A stretch of DNA of 64,000 bases from JACDAN01 sp963801855. GTDB lineage: Bacteria > Actinomycetota > Thermoleophilia > Gaiellales > Gaiellaceae. The stretch spans positions 930,001-994,000 of the forward strand of contig CAWDGK010000002.1 in the NCBI GenBank assembly GCA_963801855.1, written 5' to 3'. The translations under genes and the position numbers were made by a program. Position 1 is the stretch's first letter; each line of letters starts with the position of its first letter. Shown piece after piece: positions 50,762 through 59,583 of the stretch. A model generated the notes under the pieces. The model worked only from the letters and a program-made list of their open reading frames with translations, searched no databases and had not been told where the DNA came from.

Positions 50762-52294
50762 CTATTTCGCGAGCTCGGTGGCGCGGGACTCGCGAATCAC
50801 CGTGACCTTGATCTGGCCGGGGTACTCGAGCTCCTGCTCGATTTCCCGGGCGATCTCGTGCGAGAGCAGGATTGCGCCGTCGTCGTCGATCTCGCCCGGC
50901 TTGACGATCACGCGAACCTCCCGGCCGGCCTGGAGGGCGTAGACCTTCTCGACCCCCTCCTTGCGGAGGGCGATCTCCTCCAGTGCTTCCAGGCGCTTGA
51001 TGTAGTTCTCGAGCGTGTCCCCTCGGGCTCCTGGTCTTGCGCCCGAGATCGCGTCTGCGGCAACGACGAGCACGGCTTCCACGGTCTGCGGCTGCACCTC
51101 GTAGTGGTGCGCGGCGATGGCATGGACGACGGCCTCGGTTTCGCCATGGCGCTTCGCATGCTCGGCCGAGATCTGCGCATGGGAGCCCTCGACCTCGTGC
51201 GTGAGCGCCTTGCCGAGGTCGTGGAGCAGCGCCGCGCGCTTCGCGGTCCGCACGCCGGCGTCGAGCTCCACGGCCATGATGCCGGCGAGGTGGACGACCT
51301 CGAGCGTGTGCTTGAGGACGTTCTGCCCGTAGCTCGTCCGGTAATGGAGGCGACCGAGGATCTTCACGATCTCGGGGTGGAAATCGCCGCAGTTCGCCTC
51401 GAAGACCGCCTGTTCGCCCGCCAGGCGGATGTGGTCGTCGATCTCCGCCTTGGACTGGTAGTACATCTCCTCGATCCGGGCGGGCTGGATCCGGCCGTCC
51501 TCGATCAGCTTGCCGAGTGTGAGGCGCGCGATCTCCCGGCGGATGCCGTCGAACGACGAGAGGACGACTGCCTGCGGCGTGTCGTCGATGATGATGTCGA
51601 CTCCGGTGAGGTGCTCGAGCGTCCGGATGTTGCGGCCTTCACGGCCGATGATCCGCCCCTTCATGTCGTCGCTCGGGAGCTCCACCACCGACGACGTCGT
51701 CTCGGCCGCGTGGCTGGCTGCTACTCGTTGCAGCGCGTCCGCCACGAGGTTGCGGGCTTTTCTCCTGGCGTCGAGCTGCGCCTCCTCGTCGAGGTGGCGC
51801 ACACGCCGTGCGAGGTCGTGGCGAATGAGACCCTCGGCACGCTCGAGCAGCTCGGTGCGGGCCTCGGTCACCGTCAGGCCCGAGATGCGCTCGAGCTCAC
51901 CGAACTCTCGATCCTTGGCCTCTTTCAGCTCGACCTGAAGGTCCTTGATGTGCGTCTCGCGGTCGGCGAGCCCCTGCTCGCGACGGAGGAGCTCTGTGAG
52001 CTTCCCTTCGAGCTCGTCCTGCTTCGCGAGCACTCGTTCCTCGAGCCTCGCGATCTGCCCTCTCCGCTCCTGTGCGTCGCGTTCTGCCTCCGCGCGGACG
52101 CGAACGGCCTCCTCGCGCGCCTCGATCTCGGCTTCGCGGCGAAGGTTCTCCGCATCGCGCTTCGCCACCGCAAGAAGCTCGTCCCGTCGAGCCGTTGCCT
52201 CGCCCATGCTCGACCGGCCGGCCTGCCGCTGCACGACGTAGAGGAAGGCAGCTCCGAGTACGAGGCCGATAGCGATTCCGGCGGCTACGAGCAT
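50762..52294 (-). CDS. rny: Ribonuclease Y
   Basis: Membrane-anchored endoribonuclease initiating mRNA decay. 510 residues: N-terminal helix MLVAAGIAIGLVLGAAFLYV, long coiled coil (about 40-190), KH domain with SDDMKGRIIGREGRNIRTLE, HD domain with AALLHDLGKALTHEVEGSHA. ATG 52294 has AAGGAG four bases before it; the TTG at 52330 is less likely. Confidence 0.96.
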   Translation of the reverse strand: MLVAAGIAIGLVLGAAFLYVVQRQAGRSSMGEATARRDELLAVAKRDAENLRREAEIEAREEAVRVRAEAERDAQERRGQIARLEERVLAKQDELEGKLTELLRREQGLADRETHIKDLQVELKEAKDREFGELERISGLTVTEARTELLERAEGLIRHDLARRVRHLDEEAQLDARRKARNLVADALQRVAASHAAETTSSVVELPSDDMKGRIIGREGRNIRTLEHLTGVDIIIDDTPQAVVLSSFDGIRREIARLTLGKLIEDGRIQPARIEEMYYQSKAEIDDHIRLAGEQAVFEANCGDFHPEIVKILGRLHYRTSYGQNVLKHTLEVVHLAGIMAVELDAGVRTAKRAALLHDLGKALTHEVEGSHAQISAEHAKRHGETEAVVHAIAAHHYEVQPQTVEAVLVVAADAISGARPGARGDTLENYIKRLEALEEIALRKEGVEKVYALQAGREVRVIVKPGEIDDDGAILLSHEIAREIEQELEYPGQIKVTVIRESRATELAK

Positions 52295-52512
52295 GGCGCT
52301 CCTTGGTGGTCGGATGCCACCCGCCGTCAAGACCGAGCAGAACGCTCTGAAAAATGCCAGCCGTCGACGACGGCCGGCCGTTCGGGGCCACTAGCGAGCT
52401 CTGGCTAGCGCCGCCTCCGCCGCATCGATAGTTGTGGTCATCAGGGATCGGTGTGGTTTCAGTGGTTTCAGAAAGCGTGTCTGTGCAGGCAAAACGTTGG
52501 GTGGAGCAAGGC

Positions 52513-52927
52513 TCAGTGTACCGGATCGGCGTCGGACAGGATTTCGAGTGAGTCGCGGGTGAATCCCTTGCCCGACAGATACCGGAGCGCGCGGTCGCCA
52601 CCGCCGCGCTGCTGAAAGATCCGTGCAGCGCGCTCTCCCTCGGGCTCGAGCTCCGCCATGACCTCGGCCACGACGTCGCCGGCGATGCCGTGCCGCCCGA
52701 GATCGGCCCTGATCAGCAGGTCGCTTCCGTTCCTTGCAGCGAGGCCCCGGGCCCGCTCGGCGGCGAACCGGTCGTCGGACAGGAGACCCGAGTCCGTCAG
52801 GCCGTCGAGCGTCTCGCTCGCGCTCGTCCGGGGAGAAACCGGCCTGCTCCAGCCGCTGCTCGAGCTCGCGTCTCGACCGGTCGCGATGACGAAGCGCCCT
52901 GAGCGCGAGCTCCGCAGCATCCGACAT
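52513..52927 (-). CDS. recX: RecX family regulatory protein (frameshifted in this sequence)
   Basis: Modulator of RecA filaments. MSDAAELALRALRHRDRSRR and ELEQRLEQAGFSPDE start the tandem three-helix repeats; after an extra base near 52835 they continue SETLDGLTDSGLLSDDRFAA, LGRHGIAGDVV and a C-terminal ALRYLSGKGFTRD. Four bases after recA, the standard recA-recX order. Confidence 0.88.
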
Positions 52928-52931
52928 CGCC

Positions 52932-54042
52932 CTACGAAGCCACTGCCTTGGCCGGCTCCGCCTCGACCTCCGCCTCGGCTTCGACCTCAGCCTCGACGGC
53001 CGCCTTCACGGTGCCGTTCCCCTCGACCGACGGAAGCAGCCGTGCAGAGACGACCTGCTCGGGGCCCGACCTCGGTCTGGATCTGCGCGAGGATCTTCTG
53101 GGTCACGTCCGGGTGCTCCCGCAGGAACGCGGTTGCGTTCTGCCGTCCCTGGCCGAGCCGCTCCTCCTGGAAGCTGAAGTACGAGCCCGACTTCTGGACG
53201 GCCTTCCGCTCGATCCCGGTGTCGAGCACCGTGCCCTCCCAGGAGATTCCCTGGCCGTAGATGATGTCGAACTCGGCCTGCTTGAACGGTGGCGCGACCT
53301 TGTTCTTCACGACCTTGACGCGCACGCGGTTGCCGATCGCCTCGACGCCTTCCTTCAGCGTCTCGATGCGGCGGATGTCCAGGCGGATCGAGGAGTAGAA
53401 CTTGAGCGCGCGGCCGCCCGGCGTCGTCTCGGGGCTCCCGAACATGACGCCGATCTTCTCGCGCAGCTGGTTCGTGAAGATGCAGATCGTCTCGGTGCGG
53501 TTCAGCGTGCCGGCGAGCTTCCTGAGCGCCTGGCTCATCAGGCGGGCCTGCAGTCCGACGTGGCTGTCCCCCATCTCACCCTCGATCTCGGCGCGCGGGG
53601 TGAGCGCGGCGACGGAGTCCACGGCGACGACGGACAGCGCGCCGCTGCGGATCAGCAACTCGGCGATCTCGAGCGCCTGCTCGCCGTTGTCGGGCTGCGA
53701 GACGAGGAGGTCGTCGATGTTGACGCCGATCTCGCTTCGCGTACTGCGGGTCCATCGCGTGCTCGGCGTCGATGAAGGCGCAGATGCCGCCGCGGCGCTG
53801 TGCCTCGGCGATCACGTGGTAGACGAGCGTCGTCTTTCCCGAGGACTCCGGGCCGAAGATCTCGACGATCCGCCCGCGCGGCAGGCCGCCGATCCCGAGC
53901 GCGAGGTCGAGCGACAAGCGACCCGGTCGAGATCGGAGCCGATGGACACGTGGGCGGCGTCGTTCATCCGCATGACGGCGCCCTTGCCGAACTGGCGCTC
54001 GATCTGTCCGAGAGCGGTGTCGAGTGCCTCTTCGCGACTCAT
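52932..54042 (-). CDS. recA: RecA recombinase (three frameshifts in this sequence)
   Basis: Core homologous recombination protein. MSREEALDTALGQIERQFGK, Walker A EIFGPESSGKTTLVYHVI, FIDAEHAMDPQYA, L1/L2 loop regions LRKLAGTLNRTETICIFTNQ and PGGRALKFYSSIRLDIRR. Indels: a missing base near 53912 (after DLDRV), an extra A near 53735 (after DPQYA), and an extra C near 53068, after which the tail reads EQVVSARLLPSVEGNGTVKA and an Ala/Glu-rich end to a TAG at 52932. AGGAGG eight bases before ATG. Confidence 0.95.
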
Positions 54043-54054
54043 CCGATCAACCTC

Positions 54055-54576
54055 CTAGCGGAACAGATTCCAAGACTCGTACTGCGCCCCGGTCGGCCGC
54101 AGGGCTGACATGTAGACAGCCGCGTCGGACGGACGGAACTGCCCGAGATCCGGCACCGGCGGGTCGAGCCTGGGCCGCGAGCGGAAGCGCAGGAACGGTG
54201 ACGTGCGGGAGCCACGGCCGCTGCTCGCGCTCGTAGACGCCGAGGCGCTCCAGCCGGTCGAAGAGCGCCTCGGCAAGCGCCGTGCTGCTGCCCCCGTCTC
54301 GTCGTCGAGGACGACCATCCCGACGCTTCGCGTCTCGCGGTAGCGAACGGCCGAGAAGCACGATCTCTCGGCGCGTCCCGCGCCGCCTCTCCGAGCGCTC
54401 CGGCGATCGCCGGCGAGCTCCGTGGCCGGAGTCGACGCCGAGAAACGCGAGCGTGACGTGGAGATGCTCGCGCGGGACGAGCCTGCCCTCCGGAAGGTGC
54501 TCGGACTGCCACCGCTCGAGCTCGTCGAGCGTGGAGTCGGGAAGCCGGAGGGCACAGAAGAGGCGAAGGCGCTCAT
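54055..54576 (-). CDS. thpR: RNA 2',3'-cyclic phosphodiesterase, ThpR/LigT family (frameshifted)
   Basis: 2H phosphoesterase. With small frame corrections it reads LRLFCALRLPDSTLDELERW, first HxT motif HLHVTLAFLG, second HxT motif WLPHVTV, and the C-terminal tail SDAAVYMSALRPTGAQYESW. At least three indels, one right after the ATG 54576. Lies between cinA and recA, a common actinobacterial order. Confidence 0.8.
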   Translation of the reverse strand: MSAFASSVPSGFPTPRSTSSSGGSPSTFRRAGSSRASISTSRSRFSASTPATELAGDRRSARRGGAGRAERSCFSAVRYRETRSVGMVVLDDETGAAARRLPRRSSTGWSASASTSASSGRGSRTSPFLRFRSRPRLDPPVPDLGQFRPSDAAVYMSALRPTGAQYESWNLFR

Positions 54577-54601
54577 GCCCCTCGACGCTAGCCGGCCGAG
54601 C

Positions 54602-55883
54602 TCACTCCTGACTGAGCCGGCTCTGTGTCAGAACGCGCCGCAGCAGATGAAGCGCCGACGCCGCAGCACGCCGCCGCACCGCGTCGCGGTCTCCCGGCAG
54701 GTGAAGCTCCATCGCCTCCTCCGACGTCGGCACCGGTCGCATGGAGGTAGACGAGGCCGACCGGCTTTTCGTCCGTCCCACCCCCCGGCCCGGCGACGCC
54801 GGTGACCGAGACCCCCACGTCGGCGCCGAGCGCCTCCCGGGCGCCCTGCCGCCATCGCCGCCGCGCATCTCCGCCGACACCGCCCCGTGCCGCTCCAGGA
54901 CCGCGTGCAGGGACCCCGAGCAGCTCGCTCTTGACGCGGTTGTCGTAGGCCACGACGCCGCCCAGGAAGGCGTCGCTCGAGCCGGGAACCGAGGTCAGCC
55001 GTGCTGCGACGAGACCGCCGGTGCAGCACTCGGCGGCCGCGATCATGACTCCCTGCTCGCGCGCCAGGTCGAGCACGATCTCCTCGACCGGACGCTCGTC
55101 GTCGGCGAAGAGGGCCTGCGGCAGCTCCCGCCGAAGAGCGGCCGAGAGCCTGTCCGCCCGGTCGACGGCGCCGGGCCGGACGACGAGGTCGACCTGCACC
55201 TCCAGATCGTGCGCGCAGATCGTGATCTCCAGTCCGTCCGCCTTCGCCTCCGGCCCGCTCGACGACCCGGGCAACGGCGGATTCGGGCAGGCCGAAGAAA
55301 CGAAGGATCCGGTGCTCGGGATGCTCGGCGGCGGCGAAGACCTGCGCCAAGGATGGAACGTCTCGACCGCGCGCTTCCAGAGCCGCTGTAGCTCGCCCGG
55401 CGGCCCCGGCAGGACGACGACAACGGTCGAGTCGACCTCGAGCACGAGTCCCGGCGCCGTCCCGGCGAGGCCGAGGGAGACCGCGCCTTCCGGGATCGTG
55501 GCCTGCTTCCGGACCCCGGCCTCGAACTCCTCGTACGGCCGTCGGAACCGCTCGGAGAGACCGCGGACGACCTCTTCGATCTCCTTCTCGAGCAGCCGGA
55601 TCGACCACGAGACTCGCGTCCGGCGACCTTCGCCAGCGTCTCCACGGTGCGGTCGTCGTGCGTCGGCCCGAGCCCTCCCGAGGTGACGACGAGATCGGCC
55701 TCCGAGCGACTCCCGCAGCGCCGCTCCGGGCCCCTCGGGCCGGTCTCCGACGACCAGGATGCGCGTCGGCTCGATGCCGCGTGTGCGCAGCTCACGGGCC
55801 AGGAAGGGGCCGTTCTCGTCGCTGCGTCCACCGCGGACGAGCTCGCTGCCCGTGACGAGGACGACCGCTGTCGGGGAGCTCAA
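54602..55883 (-). CDS. cinA: CinA-like protein (multiple frameshifts in this sequence)
   Basis: N-terminal molybdopterin-binding-like (ADP-ribose pyrophosphatase-type) domain: AVVLVTGSELVRGGRSDENG, LVVTSGGLGPTHDDRTVE, PEGAVSLGLAGTAPGLVLEV, VVVVLPGPPGELQRLW; C-terminal PncC (NMN deamidase) domain: GVMIAAAECCTGGLVAARLT, SSDAFLGGVVAYDNRVKSEL, VSVTGVAGPGGGTDEKPVG, and end GDRDAVRRRAAASALHLLRR. The usual AESCTGG reads AECCTGG. About six indels scatter the frame. TTG 55883 overlaps the rodZ stop. Confidence 0.88.
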
Positions 55884-56631
55884 GCGGGACGCGAGGCGGG
55901 CGCCACGCGCTTCGGCGTGACGATGACGGACGTCGGGCTCCCGCGGTCGGGCGACTCGCACGATGCGACCGTTCAGCCGCAGGCGGAGGTTTCCGGGCCG
56001 ACCCATGACGACGAAGAGCTTCGGCCGTGAGAAGCGGACGACCTGCCCGGCCTCGAGCGTTCCGCGGTAGAGGAGCGCACCGGCCTGGGAGCCGGCGTAG
56101 CACCTCCACCCAGGAATCGCCGAGGGCAGCGGTCGTCGTGAGCCGAGCGACGGACACGACCGTAGGGCCGCCCGGGGCTTTCCGCTTCGGTTTCGCTGCG
56201 GTCGCTGCAGGCGGCTGTGAGGAGAAGTCCGGAATCGCCGTCTCGGGGGTTTCGCTCCCGAAGCGCCAGGCGACGACGACGAGCGCGGTGAGGATGCCGA
56301 TCGCCGCGAGCGCGACGAGCACGACGCTGGACTCCACGCGCGGGTTCCTGCCCACGGCCGAGGTCGAGCTGGCCCGAAGCGGCGTCTCCTCGTCACCCGA
56401 GATGTAGCGCGAGTTGTACTCGTCGACGTAGAGCTGCCCGTCGAGGCCGAGGTACTCCGAGTACGCCCGCAGGAAGCCCTTGACGTACGTCTGGCCCGGG
56501 AGGATGTCGAACTGCTCGTCCTCGAGGGCCCGGAGGTACTTGCCCCGGACCTTGGTCGCCTGCTCGACCTCGGGGAAGTCGAGCCCCTGGCGCAGACGCG
56601 CCTCGCGCAGGCTGTTTCCGATCTCGAACAT
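55880..56631 (-). CDS. RodZ-like HTH membrane protein (two frameshifts in this sequence)
   Basis: Cytoplasmic HTH_25 domain (MFEIGNSLREARLRQGLDFP; RGKYLRALEDEQFDILPGQT; YVKGFLRAYSEYLGLD), a linker, one transmembrane helix (SVVLVALAAIGILTALVVVA) and an outer DUF4115 domain (ALLYRGTLEAGQVVRFSRPK; VVMGRPGNLRLRLNGR). After correction it ends PTSVIVTPKRVAPASRPA at 55880. RodZ organises MreB-linked cell shape in rods; in actinobacteria without MreB its role is less clear. Confidence 0.82.
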
Positions 56632-56721
56632 GGCGGCCGCCCGATTGTAGGCGCCCCAGGCGGCGACTGGGCGCCGCCGCGAGGCCGTACCGGCTTTGCC
56701 GGCGCGGCCGGTGGCTCCTGC

Positions 56722-57084
56722 CTAGGCTGCGAATTCTCGTAACACGTAGTACGTAATGACCGCGATTCCCGCTGTCACGGCCAGATAGAGGCCGAGGTAG
56801 CCGAGGAAGCGGCCTATCCTCGCCAGGGAGGCTCCTCTCGCCCGTCCTAAGGTCCTCTCCGACGCAAGTCGCCCCCGTCTGCCGAGGACGACAGCAAGCA
56901 GTGAGAGGACGGCAGCAGGCGCGATGGCGACCGCAGACTCGAGCAGCGTCGTCACGTCGTAGAACTCCGCCGCGATGACGGCGGCCGGAATCGCCGCGAC
57001 GCCGGCCAGGCCGACGGGCACGGAGAGGACCGCGCTCGCACTCGTCGGGCGGTCTTCGCTACTGCTTCTCGTAAGGTCGGCCAA
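56722..57084 (-). CDS. Small hypothetical membrane protein
   Basis: 120 residues with three predicted transmembrane helices (SVPVGLAGVAAIPAAVIAAE; VAIAPAAVLSLLAVVLGR; LGYLGLYLAVTAGIAVITYY) and an Arg-rich loop. No family recognised. TTG start lies 26 bases inside the end of the ABC permease gene. Might be a small DUF4190-like protein. Confidence 0.7.
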   Translation of the reverse strand: MADLTRSSSEDRPTSASAVLSVPVGLAGVAAIPAAVIAAEFYDVTTLLESAVAIAPAAVLSLLAVVLGRRGRLASERTLGRARGASLARIGRFLGYLGLYLAVTAGIAVITYYVLREFAA

Positions 57085-58309
57085 TAGCTGCGGGCGGGAT
57101 CGAACGGCCGATCACGCCGGCGACTGCGATGAGCGTCAGCACGTACGGCAGGGTCTCGAAGAGTAGCGCGGCCTGCTCGGAGTACTCGGAAGCGACCGCG
57201 CGAGGGCGCTCGAGAACCCGAAGAGGAGTGCGGCGAAGAAGGCGCCGAACGGTTTCCACGCTCCGAAGATGAGCGCCGCGAGAGCGATGAAGCCGCGGCC
57301 GGCGGTCATGTTCTCGTTGAACGAGCCGACGAAGCCGATCGAGAGGTACGCGCCGCCGAGCGCGGCGAGGATCCCGGACACCGTGACGCACGAGTAGCGC
57401 GACGAGGTAGACGGAGATGCCGACGGTGTCGGCGGCCCTCGGGTGCTCGCCGACGGCCCTGATCCGCAGCCCGAGCGGCGTCTTGAAGAGCACGACCCAC
57501 GACAGGACGACCGTGGCGAGCGAAAGCCAGATCATCAGGTTCATCTCGGCGAAGATCGGACCGATGAATCCCACGTCGTCCAGGAACGCGAGGTGGATGT
57601 CGGGAACCTGCGAGACGTCCGGCGGGGTGCCTTCGGCGCCGTAGAGATCGATGTACAGGTAGCCGGTGACGCCCAGCGCGAGGAAGTTGATCGCGGTTCC
57701 GGAGACGATCTGGTCGGCTCGAAGGTGAATCGCGAAGAACGCGTGGACGAGTGCGAAGAGTCCGCCGGCCACCGCCGCGCTGACGAGCCCCCACCACCAG
57801 GTACCGAACCGGTCGGCGCCCCAGATGCCGAAGAAGGCTCCGGAAAGCATCATCCCCTCGAGGGCGAGGTTCACAACACCGCTTCGCTCGGAGAGCAACC
57901 CTCCGATCGCCGCGAACGTGAGCGGAGTGGCCCACCGGAGGGTTGCGGCGATCAGGCTCGACCAGACGAAGACCGCCTCGTGGTCGGCGAGCGACCCCTG
58001 AGCGGCGGCGAAGCCGACCACGATCGCGAGGAGCCCTGCGAGCGCCGCGGCCCAGCCCCATCTCGCCTCGCCTCGCACGATCGTCGCCAGGCCGGCGAAG
58101 ATGGCGAGCAGGCCCAGATAGACGGGAACCAGCTCGTAGGAATCCGTCGCATCCCGGAGGTCTCCGCCGAAGGGCGGCAGCATCAGCCAGACGCCGGCGC
58201 CGGCGAGGATGACTCCGAGCATCCCGACGTGGCGGCTGCTGGGCGTCAATCGCCGGTTTCTCTCCGGAGCGAGCAGCGTGGGGCGTGTGCGGGGGCTCGT
58301 GCTGCTCAC
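57059..58309 (-). CDS. ABC transporter permease, nucleoside/BMP type (frameshifted)
   Basis: Second permease of the importer (BPD_transp_2 family). About ten helices; LTFAAIGGLLSERSGVVNLA and LEGMMLSGAFFGIWGA are the family signature, LYGAEGTPPDVSQVPDIH an outer loop. Extra G near 57401 (after SVYLV) and an indel near 57195 shift the frame; the pieces continue RYSCVTVSGILAALGGAYLS and EYSEQAALLFETLPYVLTLI. GTG start overlaps the first permease stop. Confidence 0.9.
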   Translation of the reverse strand: MSSTSPRTRPTLLAPERNRRLTPSSRHVGMLGVILAGAGVWLMLPPFGGDLRDATDSYELVPVYLGLLAIFAGLATIVRGEARWGWAAALAGLLAIVVGFAAAQGSLADHEAVFVWSSLIAATLRWATPLTFAAIGGLLSERSGVVNLALEGMMLSGAFFGIWGADRFGTWWWGLVSAAVAGGLFALVHAFFAIHLRADQIVSGTAINFLALGVTGYLYIDLYGAEGTPPDVSQVPDIHLAFLDDVGFIGPIFAEMNLMIWLSLATVVLSWVVLFKTPLGLRIRAVGEHPRAADTVGISVYLVALLVRHGVRDPRRARRRVPLDRLRRLVQREHDRRPRLHRSRGAHLRSVETVRRLLRRTPLRVLERPRAVASEYSEQAALLFETLPYVLTLIAVAGVIGRSIPPAAIGRPYEKQ

Positions 58310-59583
58310 GACTCGACCGGCTTCGGGCCCCGCTGCGGTAGGCGCAGCTTCTTCCTCGCGCGCCACACATAGAGGACCACGAGGTCGGCGGCCACGAACA
58401 GCACGACGAGCCCCTGGATGATCAGCGTCATGTTCCCGGCGAGCTCGGGCTCGATCGGCAGCGCGAGGTTCCGGGTGTTCGACCCCGTGAGCAGCGCGCC
58501 GAAGAGCAGGGACGAGAAGAAGATCCCAACTGAGGTGTTCCGGCCCAGTAGGGCGACGGCGATCCCGATGAAACCGATGTCGGACTGCTGGATGTCGATC
58601 TGGCCGTAGCGGTACTGCCAGCCGAGGATGTCCACGGCGCCGGCGAGGCCGGCAAAGGTCCCGGAGATCGCCATCGCGAGGAAGTAGTTGCGGGAGACGC
58701 TGATCCCGCCGTAGCGGGCGGCCTCCGGGTTGAAGCCGACGGCGCGCACCTCGTACCCCAGGGTCGTCCGGTTGAGGATGAGCCAGAACGCAACGAGTGC
58801 GGCGATCGCGATGAAGAAGCCGATGTGGAGCCCCTGGATGTTGTCGGGGTCGGGCCACCAGACGTGGAGCTTGGCCGTCTCCCGGACGTCGTTCGAGATC
58901 GGCACCTCTCTCGAGACGTCGCTCTGGAGCGGTCCGCCGAGGCTGAAGAGGTAGCTCCCCACCCAGTAGGCGATCCAGTTGAGCATGATCGTGGTGATGA
59001 CCTCGTGAGCCCCGACGGTCGCTCGTAAGAATCCGGCGATTCCGGCCCAGACAGCTCCCGCGAGCGCCGCGCAGAGAAGCGCCAGCGTGACGTGAGCGCC
59101 GCGAGGGAGGCTCGTGAGCTCGGCGCCGATGGCGACCGCGGCAATCACCCCGACGAAGAACTGGCCCTGGCCGCCGATGTTGAAGAGGCCGCATCGGAAC
59201 GCGAAGGCGACCGCGAGTCCGGTGAGGATCAGCGTCGTCGCGTAGATCAACGTCTGCTGGAGATTGACCTCGGCGTTATTTCTTGCGAGCTCCTCGGTGT
59301 CCCAGAACTCGCGGGTGCCTGCGATGTCGCGGATGTCGATCAGGCTGTCGGGGATCAGCCAGGGCAGGCCGCTGCCGTCAAAGATCGCCCGGCCGGTGTC
59401 GATGGGGCTCTCGCCCGTCGTGAGGCGGACGACGATTCCGGCAATGATCAGTGCGAGGAGGGTGGTGAGCATCGGCGTGATCACGCCGCCCGCCCGCTGG
59501 TAGAGCGCGAGCTTCCCGGTCCAGGTCGTGGGCTCGCCGGATTCCGGCGGAGGGGGAGGCTGGTTCTCGGGCGTCGTGCTCAG
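58306..59583 (-). CDS. ABC transporter permease, nucleoside/BMP type, probable CTG start
   Basis: First permease. The obvious open frame starts at GTG 59484, but the usual N-terminus (TWTGKLALYQRAGG before VITPMLTTLLALIIAG) is encoded upstream, in frame, back to CTG 59583, which overlaps the ATPase stop as CTGA, matching the GTGA/ATGA joints of this operon. 425 residues. Typical motif FRCGLFNIGGQGQFFVG and GAHEVITTIMLNWIAYW. Fully open, no indel. Confidence 0.9.
   Translation of the reverse strand: MSTTPENQPPPPPESGEPTTWTGKLALYQRAGGVITPMLTTLLALIIAGIVVRLTTGESPIDTGRAIFDGSGLPWLIPDSLIDIRDIAGTREFWDTEELARNNAEVNLQQTLIYATTLILTGLAVAFAFRCGLFNIGGQGQFFVGVIAAVAIGAELTSLPRGAHVTLALLCAALAGAVWAGIAGFLRATVGAHEVITTIMLNWIAYWVGSYLFSLGGPLQSDVSREVPISNDVRETAKLHVWWPDPDNIQGLHIGFFIAIAALVAFWLILNRTTLGYEVRAVGFNPEAARYGGISVSRNYFLAMAISGTFAGLAGAVDILGWQYRYGQIDIQQSDIGFIGIAVALLGRNTSVGIFFSSLLFGALLTGSNTRNLALPIEPELAGNMTLIIQGLVVLFVAADLVVLYVWRARKKLRLPQRGPKPVES

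Noticed and set aside
54588..56396. Apparent 602-residue fused RodZ-CinA protein
   Set aside because: The fusion arises only because indels merge frames; correcting them gives a RodZ stop and a CinA start overlapping as TTGA at 55880-55883.
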